DNA of 64,000 nt from CBFHTC01 sp965658815 (GTDB lineage Bacteria; Pseudomonadota; Alphaproteobacteria; Rickettsiales; Rickettsiaceae): assembly GCA_965658815.1 (NCBI GenBank), contig CBFHTC010000002.1, positions 1 to 64,000 on the forward strand, written 5' to 3'. Shown piece by piece: positions 53,979 to 62,778 of the stretch. Both the position numbers and the translations under genes were made by a program. Numbering within the stretch: position 1 is the first letter of the stretch; each line of letters begins with the position of its first letter. The notes under the pieces are model-generated. The model was not told where the DNA came from, did no database searches, and was given only the letters and a program-made list of their open reading frames with translations.

Positions 53979-54434
53979 ATGATTAATGTTCCACAATTAA
54001 ACTTTTCGACATATTTTTCTGAAATGTTTTGGGTGTTTATCACTATAATTCTTATTAATATATTTCTATCCTTTGTTGTATTTCCTAAAATACAAAAGTT
54101 ATTATATGATCGTAATAATAATTTAGTAGAAACTCAAAAGAAGATAGATAATTTAAAAATTAAAGTATTAAACTATCAAAAACAAATTGATCAAATATAT
54201 GAAGATTATAATATTTATAAACAGAATCGATGTCAGCAATTAGAAAAAATGCTTGATATAGCTACAAAAAAACATGAACAAGAAATAAAAAAGAGTTTTG
54301 ATAAAAAATATACAGATTTACAAAAGAATATTTCAACAAAGCGATCAGCCTTTGAAAATGATATGAAATTAAACTTTAAAAAAGAAATCGATATTTTAAA
54401 AAATAAATTAAATTTATGTGAGGTAAAAAAATGA
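53979..54434 (+). CDS. atpF': ATP synthase F0 subunit b'
   Basis: 151 residues: one N-terminal membrane helix (FWVFITIILINIFLSFVVFP) followed by a long charged coiled coil. The pairing with a second b-type gene downstream is the b'/b arrangement of alphaproteobacteria. b' normally comes first, which is the basis for the naming. The end overlaps the next gene by 4 bp. Confidence 0.88.
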   Translation: MINVPQLNFSTYFSEMFWVFITIILINIFLSFVVFPKIQKLLYDRNNNLVETQKKIDNLKIKVLNYQKQIDQIYEDYNIYKQNRCQQLEKMLDIATKKHEQEIKKSFDKKYTDLQKNISTKRSAFENDMKLNFKKEIDILKNKLNLCEVKK

Positions 54435-54883
54435 TCTGGGCTTATTTAATAGTAGATTTATCGATTATTGTGTTTTTTATTTTATCTCGGAGTTATATAA
54501 CTAAGAATATATTGCAAATCTCACAATCCTTTATATCAAATATAAAAAAAGAGCATGATGACTTAAATGATGAGCTTACTATGATGACTGATAAAATGAA
54601 ATCTGTGCGTGAGAAGTTTCTGTCCGAACAAAATACTTTTTTAGTTTCTCAAAAAGATTTTGATCATGAATTTTCTCATTTATCTCAAAGAAAGAAAGAT
54701 CAATTAAGTTTAGAAATGCGAAATAAAGCTTTGGCTTTAGATTCTTATTTGCAGCGTTACTATGAATTGTCAAATGATCGTCTCAAACAAGAGCTGAAAT
54801 ACTATATTATAAGATATTTTAATGAGCTTAAAATAGATGTGCAGAAAACTAATAAAGCTCTAATTCATAATATTCTCACTTAG
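54431..54883 (+). CDS. atpF: ATP synthase F0 subunit b
   Basis: 150 residues: an N-terminal membrane helix (MIWAYLIVDLSIIVFFILS) and a charged helical stalk. A GAGGT Shine-Dalgarno precedes the ATG, which overlaps the end of b'. With b' it forms the peripheral stator linking F0 to F1. Confidence 0.85.
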   Translation: MIWAYLIVDLSIIVFFILSRSYITKNILQISQSFISNIKKEHDDLNDELTMMTDKMKSVREKFLSEQNTFLVSQKDFDHEFSHLSQRKKDQLSLEMRNKALALDSYLQRYYELSNDRLKQELKYYIIRYFNELKIDVQKTNKALIHNILT

Positions 54884-54954
54884 ATCAGATTGAAATTTCA
54901 TATTTACATTATTAGAGATATTACTGAGGATTTTTATTATAGAATTAAATTCTA

Positions 54955-54981
54955 AGAATATATGAATTAATAATATATTCT
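54955..54981. terminator. Possible bidirectional terminator between atpF and the ABC exporter
   Basis: AGAATATAT at 54955-54963 pairs with ATATATTCT at 54973-54981 around a 9-nt loop, followed by T-rich sequence on both strands. It lies between convergent genes. The stem is A+T-rich and weak. Confidence 0.35.
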
Positions 54982-54996
54982 AAGGCTTTTATAGAA

Positions 54997-56739
54997 TTAA
55001 ATTTCTAAAATTCCATGATACATTTTATAATATTTACCTTTTTTCTCAAGTAACTCTTTATGAGAACCATCTTCTATTATTTTTCCTTGATCAAATACTA
55101 AGATTCTGTCTAAAGCTTGAATGGTTGATAATCTATGAGCGATGATGATGGAAGTTTTATTTTGCATAAGGTAATTTATAGACTCTTGAATATGTTTCTC
55201 TGTGATTTGATCTAGAGCGCTAGTAGCCTCATCCATAATCAAAATAGGTTTATCAAGTAAAATTGCTCTAGCGATCAAAATTCTTTGTTTTTGGCCTCCT
55301 GATAACTTATTTCCACGCTCTCCGCATAATGTTCCATATTCATCCGGCATATTAATAATGACATCGTGAATATGAGCTTTTTTAGCGGCTTTAATAACAT
55401 CATTCATATCGTATCCTTTTGATCCATATGTAATATTTTCTAAAATTGTACGATTAAATAGTATTGTGTCTTGATGAACAAAGCATATTTCACGATTTAA
55501 CGATTTTTGCGTTATTTTAGAGATATTTTTTTGATCAATTGTTATTGTTCCGGAATTTATTTCAAAAGTACGATTAATTAAATTAATAAATGTTGTCTTT
55601 CCTGATCCCGAATATCCAACTAAAGCAATTCTCTGTTTTGCTGGAATAGTGATATTTAAATTTTCAAATGTACGTTTTTTCTCACCTTTATATTGAAATG
55701 ATACATTATGAAATTTAATTTCACCTTGTGTCACTATAATACTTTCTGCTTTATCTTCATCTTGAATATCTGGAGTTTGTATAAGTCTCTTAGACTGTTT
55801 TAAAATTCCATATTCATTTAAGATATCACTTCCATCTTGGAGTATCTCACCAAAATCTGATCCGATTGTATTAATTATATTTAAGATAATAGGAATTGTT
55901 ATAATTTCTATTAAGTTGTTACTAGATAAAAATAGTATTTCAGAAATGACAAAATAAATCATGATACTGTATGAGACCCATATTATTGATTTAAGTTTAT
56001 TTTGTATATTTAACATTTTCTGCTCTGTTCTCACCATTGTTTTATTAGCTGACTTTAAATACCTTTTCTCATATTTTTGTGTAAAGAAATTTTTGATAGT
56101 ATGAATATTTAAAATTGTATCTAAAATTGATCCTCCGACATTTGATCTTGCTTCTCCGTATTTATTTGTATAAAAAACAATTGTAGAGCTAAATGCATAC
56201 ATTGAAATAAAAAAAACTAAAATCCATGCTGAAATTATATAAGCTAATCGAGTTGAATAAGAGTATATCTTTATTGTTGCTAATACAATAGAGACAATTT
56301 TAAACAAAAAATTTCTTGTAATTAAATCAAATAATTCTTCAATTGATCTTGCGATATCCATAATTTGATTGACCTTTTTGCCCGCAGGAGTTTTTTTAAA
56401 AAAAGTTACGTCTTGAAAGAGCATATTCGCAAAAAGAGATTGTATAATTCTAGCTTTAATAGTTGAAGATACTTTTGCGTAGCAATAATCATAAGTTCGC
56501 CATATAATATTATAACATTGGTCTAATATAGGGAATATAAATAAATATAAATATAAATTTGGCGAATTGTTTTCTATTGATTTTGCGATCCACAGAATCA
56601 CTTCTGCAAAAACAACTGTGTATGATGCTCCTAAGAATAGACATAAACATATGATAATTGTGTTGATAGTGCTTTTTTTAAAGGCGTATATCACAAGAGA
56701 ATATAGAGATATTTGAGACATTGTAGATTTTTTTTCCAT
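54997..56739 (-). CDS. ABC exporter, fused permease and ATPase (MsbA-like)
   Basis: 580 residues. Six transmembrane helices lie in residues about 15-310, with the type I exporter loop TPAGKKVNQIMDIARSIEEL. The ATPase domain has Walker A GYSGSGKTTFINLINR, signature LSGGQKQRI, Walker B PILIMDEATSALD and switch His in IIIAHRLSTI. It would act as a homodimer exporting lipid, lipid A precursor, peptide or drug; the substrate cannot be read. Confidence 0.92.
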   Translation of the reverse strand: MEKKSTMSQISLYSLVIYAFKKSTINTIIICLCLFLGASYTVVFAEVILWIAKSIENNSPNLYLYLFIFPILDQCYNIIWRTYDYCYAKVSSTIKARIIQSLFANMLFQDVTFFKKTPAGKKVNQIMDIARSIEELFDLITRNFLFKIVSIVLATIKIYSYSTRLAYIISAWILVFFISMYAFSSTIVFYTNKYGEARSNVGGSILDTILNIHTIKNFFTQKYEKRYLKSANKTMVRTEQKMLNIQNKLKSIIWVSYSIMIYFVISEILFLSSNNLIEIITIPIILNIINTIGSDFGEILQDGSDILNEYGILKQSKRLIQTPDIQDEDKAESIIVTQGEIKFHNVSFQYKGEKKRTFENLNITIPAKQRIALVGYSGSGKTTFINLINRTFEINSGTITIDQKNISKITQKSLNREICFVHQDTILFNRTILENITYGSKGYDMNDVIKAAKKAHIHDVIINMPDEYGTLCGERGNKLSGGQKQRILIARAILLDKPILIMDEATSALDQITEKHIQESINYLMQNKTSIIIAHRLSTIQALDRILVFDQGKIIEDGSHKELLEKKGKYYKMYHGILEI

Positions 56740-56815
56740 AGATAGACATTATAATGATATAATATATCATACAAATCTCTATTTTAAAATAGTTATCACT
56801 AGATTTTTTGAAAAA

Positions 56816-57256
56816 ATGTTGATATTATCAATAAGTATGATATTTTTTAAAGAAGCCTATAAAGAGTCCTTAAAATCTAAAGGTTTACCTGTAGGCGCAG
56901 TCTTAGTAAAAGACAATAATATTTTATTTCGCGCATCTAATCAAAGTAAAATTAATCCATTTTTGCACGCTGAGGCTATAGTGATAGCAGAAGCATATGA
57001 TTTTAATATAGATCTATCTTTATGCGAGATTTATGTTACTCTTGAACCTTGTTTATTTTGTGCGTCTTTAATTAAAATGTCTAGGTGCAAAAAAGTGATT
57101 TTTGGACTTAGTAATGAGAAATTTGGCGCCTTGGTAAGTGAAAATTGTTTATGCAATAAGAAAGGAGTTTATAGTAATATTAATTTTGAACAAAATATTA
57201 ATTATAATGACTTGATAGCTAATAATTTAAAAAATTTTTTTCTTAAAAGGCGATGA
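56816..57256 (+). CDS. tadA: Zinc-dependent nucleoside/tRNA adenosine deaminase (TadA-like)
   Basis: 146 residues. The deaminase zinc site is complete: HAE at residues 51-53 and PCLFC at 78-82 (Cys79, Cys82), with VGAVLVKDN upstream. TadA converts A34 to inosine in tRNA-Arg. The family also includes guanine and cytosine deaminases, but the short C-terminus and LEPCLFCASLIKMSRCKKVIFG fit TadA best. An internal ATG at codon 8 is an alternative start. Confidence 0.85.
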   Translation: MLILSISMIFFKEAYKESLKSKGLPVGAVLVKDNNILFRASNQSKINPFLHAEAIVIAEAYDFNIDLSLCEIYVTLEPCLFCASLIKMSRCKKVIFGLSNEKFGALVSENCLCNKKGVYSNINFEQNINYNDLIANNLKNFFLKRR

Positions 57257-57261
57257 TGCTA

Positions 57262-57290
57262 TTGTGATTGATTGTATTTTTTGTTATAAT
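57262..57290 (+). promoter_or_regulatory. Predicted promoter of the FTR1-like gene
   Basis: TTGTGA, 17-bp spacer, TATAAT; the -10 box ends 22 nt before the ATG at 57313. Confidence 0.5.
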
Positions 57291-57312
57291 ACTTTTATAT
57301 TAAATTTGTATA

Positions 57313-58047
57313 ATGCTTGATACTATTTTTGTTGTATTTAGAGAATGTATTGAAATTGCAATTATGTTAAGTGCGATATATAAAGTATTCTTGTCTCGAG
57401 ATAATTTTTTTGCATCTTTTTATAGAGGAATTGTTGCCGGCAGTTTTGCCTCGGTTTCCATATTTTCCTTCTTGTTTTTTATATTTTCCTTCTCTCCTCT
57501 TTTTACCCTTATGAGTTTAGAAATTTTTCAATTTCTTACTTTGTTTATTAGCTTTATGATGATGCTCTGGGCAGTTATGACTATGAGGATTAATGGAAAA
57601 GAAGACGATAATTTAAATAATGAATCTGTCTTCTATGTTTCTTTTATTACGATGTTTCGTGAAATTACTGAAACTTTATTATTTGTAATTACTTTTCATT
57701 TTAACAATAACCTGACTTTGTATCAATCTTTTGAGTCTGTGCTTCTAGGCCTTGTTCCCGGGCTTATAATAGGTCTTTTATCTTATTTGTCGGTTATTAG
57801 ACTAGAACATCCTTATATTTTATCTATACTGCACTTCTTTTTAGTCTTAGTTACTGCTGACATCTTTCAAAAATTTGTCGAAATGGTTTATTATGTTTTT
57901 GATATTTCTTATTTAAATTATGTTATATTTGATTTACAAAGTTTACTTAATTTAATTGAGAATACGGAATTTGTTCTATATAAAGTTCTTTCTTTTTGCA
58001 GTGTTGTTATATTGGTTTATTTATATCGTTTAAAATTTCTTGATTAA
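57313..58047 (+). CDS. FTR1-family iron permease-like protein
   Basis: 244 residues with seven predicted helices. Both R-E-x-x-E motifs typical of FTR1/EfeU iron permeases are present: FRECIEIAIML at residues 9-19 and MFREITETLLFV near residue 115. FTR1 proteins move ferric or ferrous iron using these acidic motifs. No efeO or efeB partner is seen nearby. It is likely an iron importer in the inner membrane. Confidence 0.8.
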   Translation: MLDTIFVVFRECIEIAIMLSAIYKVFLSRDNFFASFYRGIVAGSFASVSIFSFLFFIFSFSPLFTLMSLEIFQFLTLFISFMMMLWAVMTMRINGKEDDNLNNESVFYVSFITMFREITETLLFVITFHFNNNLTLYQSFESVLLGLVPGLIIGLLSYLSVIRLEHPYILSILHFFLVLVTADIFQKFVEMVYYVFDISYLNYVIFDLQSLLNLIENTEFVLYKVLSFCSVVILVYLYRLKFLD

Positions 58048-58068
58048 ATTAATTTTTTTTAATATAAT
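58040..58068 (+). promoter_or_regulatory. Predicted promoter of the YciB-like gene
   Basis: TTGATT overlapping the previous stop codon, 17-bp spacer, TATAAT; the -10 box ends 26 nt before the ATG at 58095. Confidence 0.55.
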
Positions 58069-58094
58069 GTTATTACTTAAAAAATGATCTTACT

Positions 58095-58571
58095 ATGAAT
58101 TTTTTTATTTTTCTTATCTTTATATTAATATATAATTGGTATAATTTAAAGTTAGCATCAGCTTTTTTGGTGATATATAATATGATTTTCTTAATTCGAC
58201 ACTATTTTATTATCTCTGTTTCAAAAAGCATTTTATGTATTATTACTATTGCGGCGAGTATCTTAATGTTTCTATTTGATGATATTGCCTTTTTGCAGCA
58301 TAAATTTACAGTTACTTTATTGGTTTTATATTTTGTGACTTTATATAATAAAGCATTTATGGCATATATTTTTCATGAATTGGAATTACAGAGCACTAAT
58401 ATGAGACTATTTAATAGTAGGTTTGCTAGATGTATTTTGTTTTTTGCTGTGTTAAATGAATTTATAATTCATTATTATACTATTAATATTTGGGTATACT
58501 ATAAAGTGTTTGTTGTGTTATCTTTGATAATAATTTTCTATAGCAATTATTTGCTCTTGAGAAAAAAATAA
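58095..58571 (+). CDS. yciB: YciB/IspA-like inner-membrane septation protein
   Basis: 158 residues with five hydrophobic helices. The C-terminal half matches the YciB pattern: the NE-x-x-x...W-V-x-[FY]-K segment appears as VLNEFIIHYYTINIWVYYKV, and FDDIAFLQHKFTVTLLVLYF resembles the FIk-KPTii region. YciB proteins affect cell envelope synthesis and septation in proteobacteria. The N-terminal helix is less conserved. This was identified by pattern only. Confidence 0.6.
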   Translation: MNFFIFLIFILIYNWYNLKLASAFLVIYNMIFLIRHYFIISVSKSILCIITIAASILMFLFDDIAFLQHKFTVTLLVLYFVTLYNKAFMAYIFHELELQSTNMRLFNSRFARCILFFAVLNEFIIHYYTINIWVYYKVFVVLSLIIIFYSNYLLLRKK

Positions 58572-58590
58572 AATTTTCTTTGTTTATATA

Positions 58591-58619
58591 TTGATTATTT
58601 CCCTATTTTATGTTATATT
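58591..58619 (+). promoter_or_regulatory. Predicted promoter of the 58640 gene
   Basis: TTGATT, 17-bp spacer, TATATT; the -10 box ends 20 nt before the ATG at 58640. Confidence 0.55.
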
Positions 58620-58639
58620 TTAGCAATTCTTAAAAAAAT

Positions 58640-59902
58640 ATGTTTTTAAATTTTATAGGATGTCTTCTTTGCATTGCGTATGGAGTGTATTTTGCAGGTA
58701 TGGCTGCTCCCATTATTTGGCTTAATGGCCTACATAAAGAGTCAGATCGTTCTTTATATGTTGGTTCTTTGTTTATAATATCAATTGTTTCTATGTCAAT
58801 GGGTATTGTATTTCCTATAGTGATAATCGCTATATATTTGATCTATTTAAGTTATTCGATTTATAAATCTAATATTAATTTACTCTTTGGTTTATTGTTA
58901 ACAGCTGTTATTATACTGCATTATTTTTATGATTTGATATTAGCAAGTAAGTTTTATCCCCATCTTTTTTCTTTCTATATCATACTTTTGTTATCCTTAC
59001 TTCTATTCATGATGTTTAATTTTTATATAATAACTTATAAAGAGAGTGTTTTGTTCTCGCTCTTTTATGTCATCATCATAATATATAATACATTTTTATT
59101 TCTTCGTTTGTCGGGTAATGACATAACAGATAATATAATAAAGCTATTCAATGAGGTGAGTCAATTGGATTTTCAATCACCATCACTGGAAACTTATTTT
59201 ATTGCTCAATCAAAGTTGTTATATTTCATTGACTCTTATGGTTTGTTACTTTTTTTTGTATTCACCACTACAGCATTATCTTTTGAATTTTTATTATTTA
59301 CTATATCTTTTCTACCATTAATTACTACGTCTAGATTTAAAAATAAATTGTTATTTTTTTTCTTATCATTATTATTATTTTTTATTCTACTGTTAATTTT
59401 TATACCGATTATTTCTGGATTTAAAGATTTTGATTCTATGACGATTCAAATTATTTCTGCTATAGGAATTATATTAATATTACTCTATAGATCACTGTTC
59501 GTGTATTATAATACTTTTTTTCAATATAAATTTTTATTGGTTTCTGATTTGTTTGAGGGATTTTATCTATATATTGTCACTGCCGTTTTATTTTACTTAA
59601 CATATCCTGCGCAAATAATTTTATTAATCTTTCTTACGGCATATTATCATTTTGTAATAATACCTTATTTTATAATGCAAAAAGATCATACAGTCTTGCA
59701 TTTTTCATTACTTCAAGTAGATGTAATCTTATCGCGTTCCGTTTTTTATGTAATAAATATTTTTTGTGGCTTCATTGAGTTAGTTGCGTTGTTGTTGTCG
59801 TGTCCACTATTTTCTGGTATGGCAGGGGCCGTCATCAGAATACTATATATTTATCTCCTCTTGCACAGCAGAGACAAAGATGTCTGTAAAATAAAATATT
59901 GA
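58640..59902 (+). CDS. Polytopic membrane protein of unknown function
   Basis: 420 residues, roughly eleven transmembrane helices, no family recognised. The first helix has CLLCIAYGVYFAGMAAPIIW, and the largest soluble loop (about residues 155-195, NDITDNIIKLFNEVSQLDF) is acidic. It is followed 13 bp later by ppx/gppA and is probably cotranscribed with it. It might be a transporter or an envelope enzyme; nothing in the sequence decides. Confidence 0.7.
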   Translation: MFLNFIGCLLCIAYGVYFAGMAAPIIWLNGLHKESDRSLYVGSLFIISIVSMSMGIVFPIVIIAIYLIYLSYSIYKSNINLLFGLLLTAVIILHYFYDLILASKFYPHLFSFYIILLLSLLLFMMFNFYIITYKESVLFSLFYVIIIIYNTFLFLRLSGNDITDNIIKLFNEVSQLDFQSPSLETYFIAQSKLLYFIDSYGLLLFFVFTTTALSFEFLLFTISFLPLITTSRFKNKLLFFFLSLLLFFILLLIFIPIISGFKDFDSMTIQIISAIGIILILLYRSLFVYYNTFFQYKFLLVSDLFEGFYLYIVTAVLFYLTYPAQIILLIFLTAYYHFVIIPYFIMQKDHTVLHFSLLQVDVILSRSVFYVINIFCGFIELVALLLSCPLFSGMAGAVIRILYIYLLLHSRDKDVCKIKY

Positions 59903-59908
59903 TATAAT
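59903..59908 (+). promoter_or_regulatory. Possible extended -10 promoter close to ppx
   Basis: TGATATAAT (TG-N-TATAAT, extended -10) ends 7 nt before the ATG at 59916. There is no good -35. It would give a leaderless ppx transcript. Confidence 0.3.
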
Positions 59909-59915
59909 ATGTTAT

Positions 59916-61283
59916 ATGTATAAAGTAATTATCGATTTTGGGTCTTGTGCTGTCAAGATATATATATATGAATTAGTAAACACTGTTTACAAAGAAGTTT
60001 ATATTATGCGATTTAAATTAAACTTAATTAATTTAGTTATTGATGGCGAAATTGATCGTCAAAATGTCTTCTTTATTGATTGGGCTCATGCGATGAGAGT
60101 GATTGAGAATTATAAAGTAAAAAAAAGCGATATACATATTTATGCTACTTCGATTTTGCGCACTTATTCTCACGCAAATGAATTATGCGGTATCCTAGAA
60201 AAAGAATATAATATTAAAATTCATATTTTACAAGGAGAAGATGAGGCTGGTATCGTTGCAAAAGGCGTCATTTCTGCTACTCCTTATGTTGATGGAGTAG
60301 TTATAGATTTAGGAGGAGGTAGTATTGAGTTTATGTATGTATATAAAAATAAAATTATGTCTGTTAAGTCTTATGAGTTATCTAAAAACGTTATACAAAA
60401 CTTTGAGCATTTAATTACGGAGTTTTGTCAAGTAAAAAATATTTATTTAGTTGGAGGTCTATTGAGAGTTGTTGCCAAAAAGTATATGAATAAAATATCT
60501 TATCCTTTAGGTATATTACATAATTTTAGCTCAAAAACAGAGAGGTTTTTAAAATATGTTGAATTTATTTTAGATAATAAATTATATTTATCTAATGAAT
60601 TATTAGGCTATGAGATATTAAGAATTATGTTAAATAACACTACCGCCAAAAATGTTATTGTTTCTAGTTATGGTTTAAAGGAAGGTTTAAAAATTACTAA
60701 ATTAATGAATTTAAAAAAGGATATATTTACATACAATGAGAATATCAAGATGATGAGAGCTAATTTTATTGGTGTCATAAAAGATGAATTGGTAAGCAGT
60801 TATGTAAATAATATCTTAAAGATATTTAATTTAGAAAAAGATTTGTTATGGATTAACTTGATTGAAGATTATATAACATTTATGAGTTTTAAGTTAGGAG
60901 ACTTTGATTCATCGACAAATAAAAAATCTTTAAGTAATTATATTTTATATACCACTATTCCTTATACTCATAAATATCGTTTAATGTTATATATCTTGAT
61001 TAATGGAGATATTGATCTATTATTTGAAGAAGATGAAATTATCTCTAAGTTTAAACATATGTTTACTAAAAAAGATATTATTTACCTGAATATTATATAT
61101 AATATGTTGTTTATTACATTTTCTATTCAAGGAACTTTTTTAATTAAAAGTCAGGTTTGTTTTAAGAAAGAAGATGATATTCTGCGATTTATATTTTATA
61201 AAGGAAAAATATCGTCTTATATTTTTAGATCCACCTTAAAAAAGATGAAATATATTAATGATAAAATAATGGAAGTATCGTAA
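59916..61283 (+). CDS. Ppx/GppA-family phosphatase
   Basis: 455 residues. The actin-like ATPase fold of this family is visible: IIDFGSCAVKIYIYEL (phosphate 1), IYATSILRTYSHANEL, LQGEDEAGIVAKGV, VVIDLGGGSIEF (phosphate 2), and the adenosine-type motif IYLVGGLLRV. The C-terminal 180 residues form the helical extension of long Ppx proteins. It hydrolyses polyphosphate and/or pppGpp; the two activities cannot be separated by sequence here. Confidence 0.9.
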   Translation: MYKVIIDFGSCAVKIYIYELVNTVYKEVYIMRFKLNLINLVIDGEIDRQNVFFIDWAHAMRVIENYKVKKSDIHIYATSILRTYSHANELCGILEKEYNIKIHILQGEDEAGIVAKGVISATPYVDGVVIDLGGGSIEFMYVYKNKIMSVKSYELSKNVIQNFEHLITEFCQVKNIYLVGGLLRVVAKKYMNKISYPLGILHNFSSKTERFLKYVEFILDNKLYLSNELLGYEILRIMLNNTTAKNVIVSSYGLKEGLKITKLMNLKKDIFTYNENIKMMRANFIGVIKDELVSSYVNNILKIFNLEKDLLWINLIEDYITFMSFKLGDFDSSTNKKSLSNYILYTTIPYTHKYRLMLYILINGDIDLLFEEDEIISKFKHMFTKKDIIYLNIIYNMLFITFSIQGTFLIKSQVCFKKEDDILRFIFYKGKISSYIFRSTLKKMKYINDKIMEVS

Positions 61284-61311
61284 AATTTTGTAAATTATTT
61301 GAAATAGGGTC

Positions 61312-61340
61312 TTTTAAATTGAATAAAAGTGTGATACTAT
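61312..61340 (+). promoter_or_regulatory. Possible promoter of the rplW-rpsC cluster
   Basis: TTTTAA, 17-bp spacer, TACTAT preceded by TG-A (extended -10), ending 24 nt before the rplW ATG. The S10 cluster fragment needs its own promoter here. Confidence 0.4.
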
Positions 61341-61364
61341 TGATGAGTCTTATAAAAGAAAAAC

Positions 61365-61676
61365 ATGTTAAATTACAATATAATAAAAAAAATTAAGGTG
61401 ACAGAAAAAACTTCTCAAGATTTGTATGTTAAAGAGAACGTAGATCATTGTCGAAAATATACTTTTATTGTTAATAAAAAAAATAAAAAACCAGAGATTG
61501 AAAGCTTTATTGAAAAATTTTACAATGTCAAGGTTTCAAAGGTAAATATTTTAAATCAAAAAGGAACTGAAAGAGTTTTTAGAAAAACAAAAGGAAGAAC
61601 TAGTGATCAAAAGAAAGCCATTGTTACACTAGAGAAAGGGTATAAATTAGATATCGAGGTAGCAAATGTCACTTAA
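61365..61676 (+). CDS. rplW: Large ribosomal subunit protein uL23
   Basis: 103 residues: VTEKTSQDLYVKENVDHCRKY at the start, FIVNKKNKKPEIESFIEKFYNVKVSKVNILN in the middle, and KAIVTLEKGYKLDI at the end, all typical of L23. It is first of the cluster here; rpsJ, rplC and rplD, normally upstream, are missing. It overlaps rplB by 11 bp. Confidence 0.97.
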   Translation: MLNYNIIKKIKVTEKTSQDLYVKENVDHCRKYTFIVNKKNKKPEIESFIEKFYNVKVSKVNILNQKGTERVFRKTKGRTSDQKKAIVTLEKGYKLDIEVANVT

Positions 61677-62490
61677 GAAGTATAAACCCACCACACCAGG
61701 TCTGAGACATAAAATTAGTTTAGATAATGCTAATTTATGGAAAAAAAGACCCGAAAAATCTCTTACTATGGGTATGAAGTCCTCAGGTGGGCGAAATAAC
61801 TATGGTAGAATGACAATCAAAGGTATTGGAGGCGGAGTTAAGAAGCTTTACAGACAGGTGGACTTTAAAAGAAATATTCTTGGCGATTATATTGTTGAAA
61901 GAATAGAGTATGACCCTAATCGATCAACAAATATTATGCTTGTTAGAGACTCTAATAAAAAGCCTTTTTATTTCTTGCACGCTGAAGGTGTTAAAATAAA
62001 TGACACAATAGTCAATTCAAATGAAAAAGCAAAGATTCAATCTGGAAATTGTCTTCCATTGAAGTATATTCCTATGAACACACTGATTCATAATATTGAA
62101 TTAAAAAAACTTAAAGGAGGTCAAGTCGCTCGTAGTGCTGGAACTTATTGTGAGCTTATGTCTAAACAAGATGGTTATGCTCAGATAAAAATGTCCTCTG
62201 GAGAGTTGAGAAAAATTCATTTAGATTGTTTGGCTACAATTGGTATTGTTGCTAATCTTGATCATAAAAACACCAAATATGGTAATGCTGGTGTAAGGCG
62301 TAGATTAGGACATAGACCGAAAGTAAGAGGTGTTGCTATGAACCCTGTGGACCATCCTATGGGAGGAGGAGAAGGTAAAGCTTCTGGAAGAGCAAACTCT
62401 CCGTCTAAATGGGGGACATCAATTAAAGGCGTTAGAACGCGTCGTAACAAAAGAACAAATAGTATGATACTAAAAAGAAGAGGTAAATAA
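61666..62490 (+). CDS. rplB: Large ribosomal subunit protein uL2
   Basis: 274 residues, full length. Seen: KYKPTTPGLRHK, SSGGRNNYGRMTIKGIGGG, the peptidyl-transferase-proximal loop AMNPVDHPMGGGEG (with the conserved His), and the C-terminal RRNKRTNSMILKRRGK. A GAGGT Shine-Dalgarno lies within the end of rplW. Confidence 0.99.
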   Translation: MSLKKYKPTTPGLRHKISLDNANLWKKRPEKSLTMGMKSSGGRNNYGRMTIKGIGGGVKKLYRQVDFKRNILGDYIVERIEYDPNRSTNIMLVRDSNKKPFYFLHAEGVKINDTIVNSNEKAKIQSGNCLPLKYIPMNTLIHNIELKKLKGGQVARSAGTYCELMSKQDGYAQIKMSSGELRKIHLDCLATIGIVANLDHKNTKYGNAGVRRRLGHRPKVRGVAMNPVDHPMGGGEGKASGRANSPSKWGTSIKGVRTRRNKRTNSMILKRRGK

Positions 62491-62491
62491 T

Positions 62492-62770
62492 ATGAGATCA
62501 CTATCAAAAGGTCCTTATATAGCGGAGTCTTTATTAAAAAAAGTTGAACAAAAAAATCAACTACCAGTAAATGATTCTCAAAGGTATAAACCAATTCGTA
62601 CTTGGAGTAGAAGGTCTGTGATTGTGCCAAAAATGATAGGCTTTTCATTTGAAATACATAACGGAAAGAGTTTTGAAAAATTACTTGTACAAGATAATAT
62701 GTTAGGGCATAAGCTAGGTGAATTTGCTCCTACTCGTAAATATCCCAAACATCCGGTTAACAAAAAATAG
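62492..62770 (+). CDS. rpsS: Small ribosomal subunit protein uS19
   Basis: 92 residues: MRSLSKGPYIAESLLKKV, IRTWSRRSVIVPKMIGFSFEIHNGK and GHKLGEFAPTRKY are canonical. It starts 1 bp after rplB with an AGAGGT Shine-Dalgarno. Confidence 0.98.
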   Translation: MRSLSKGPYIAESLLKKVEQKNQLPVNDSQRYKPIRTWSRRSVIVPKMIGFSFEIHNGKSFEKLLVQDNMLGHKLGEFAPTRKYPKHPVNKK

Positions 62771-62778
62771 GTAAAAAG

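Noticed and set aside
56755..56769. 15-bp perfect inverted repeat (TGATATA-A-TATATCA) between the ABC exporter and tadA
   Set aside because: It could be an operator for the divergent genes, but such palindromes are expected by chance in sequence this A+T-rich, and no second copy was noticed.
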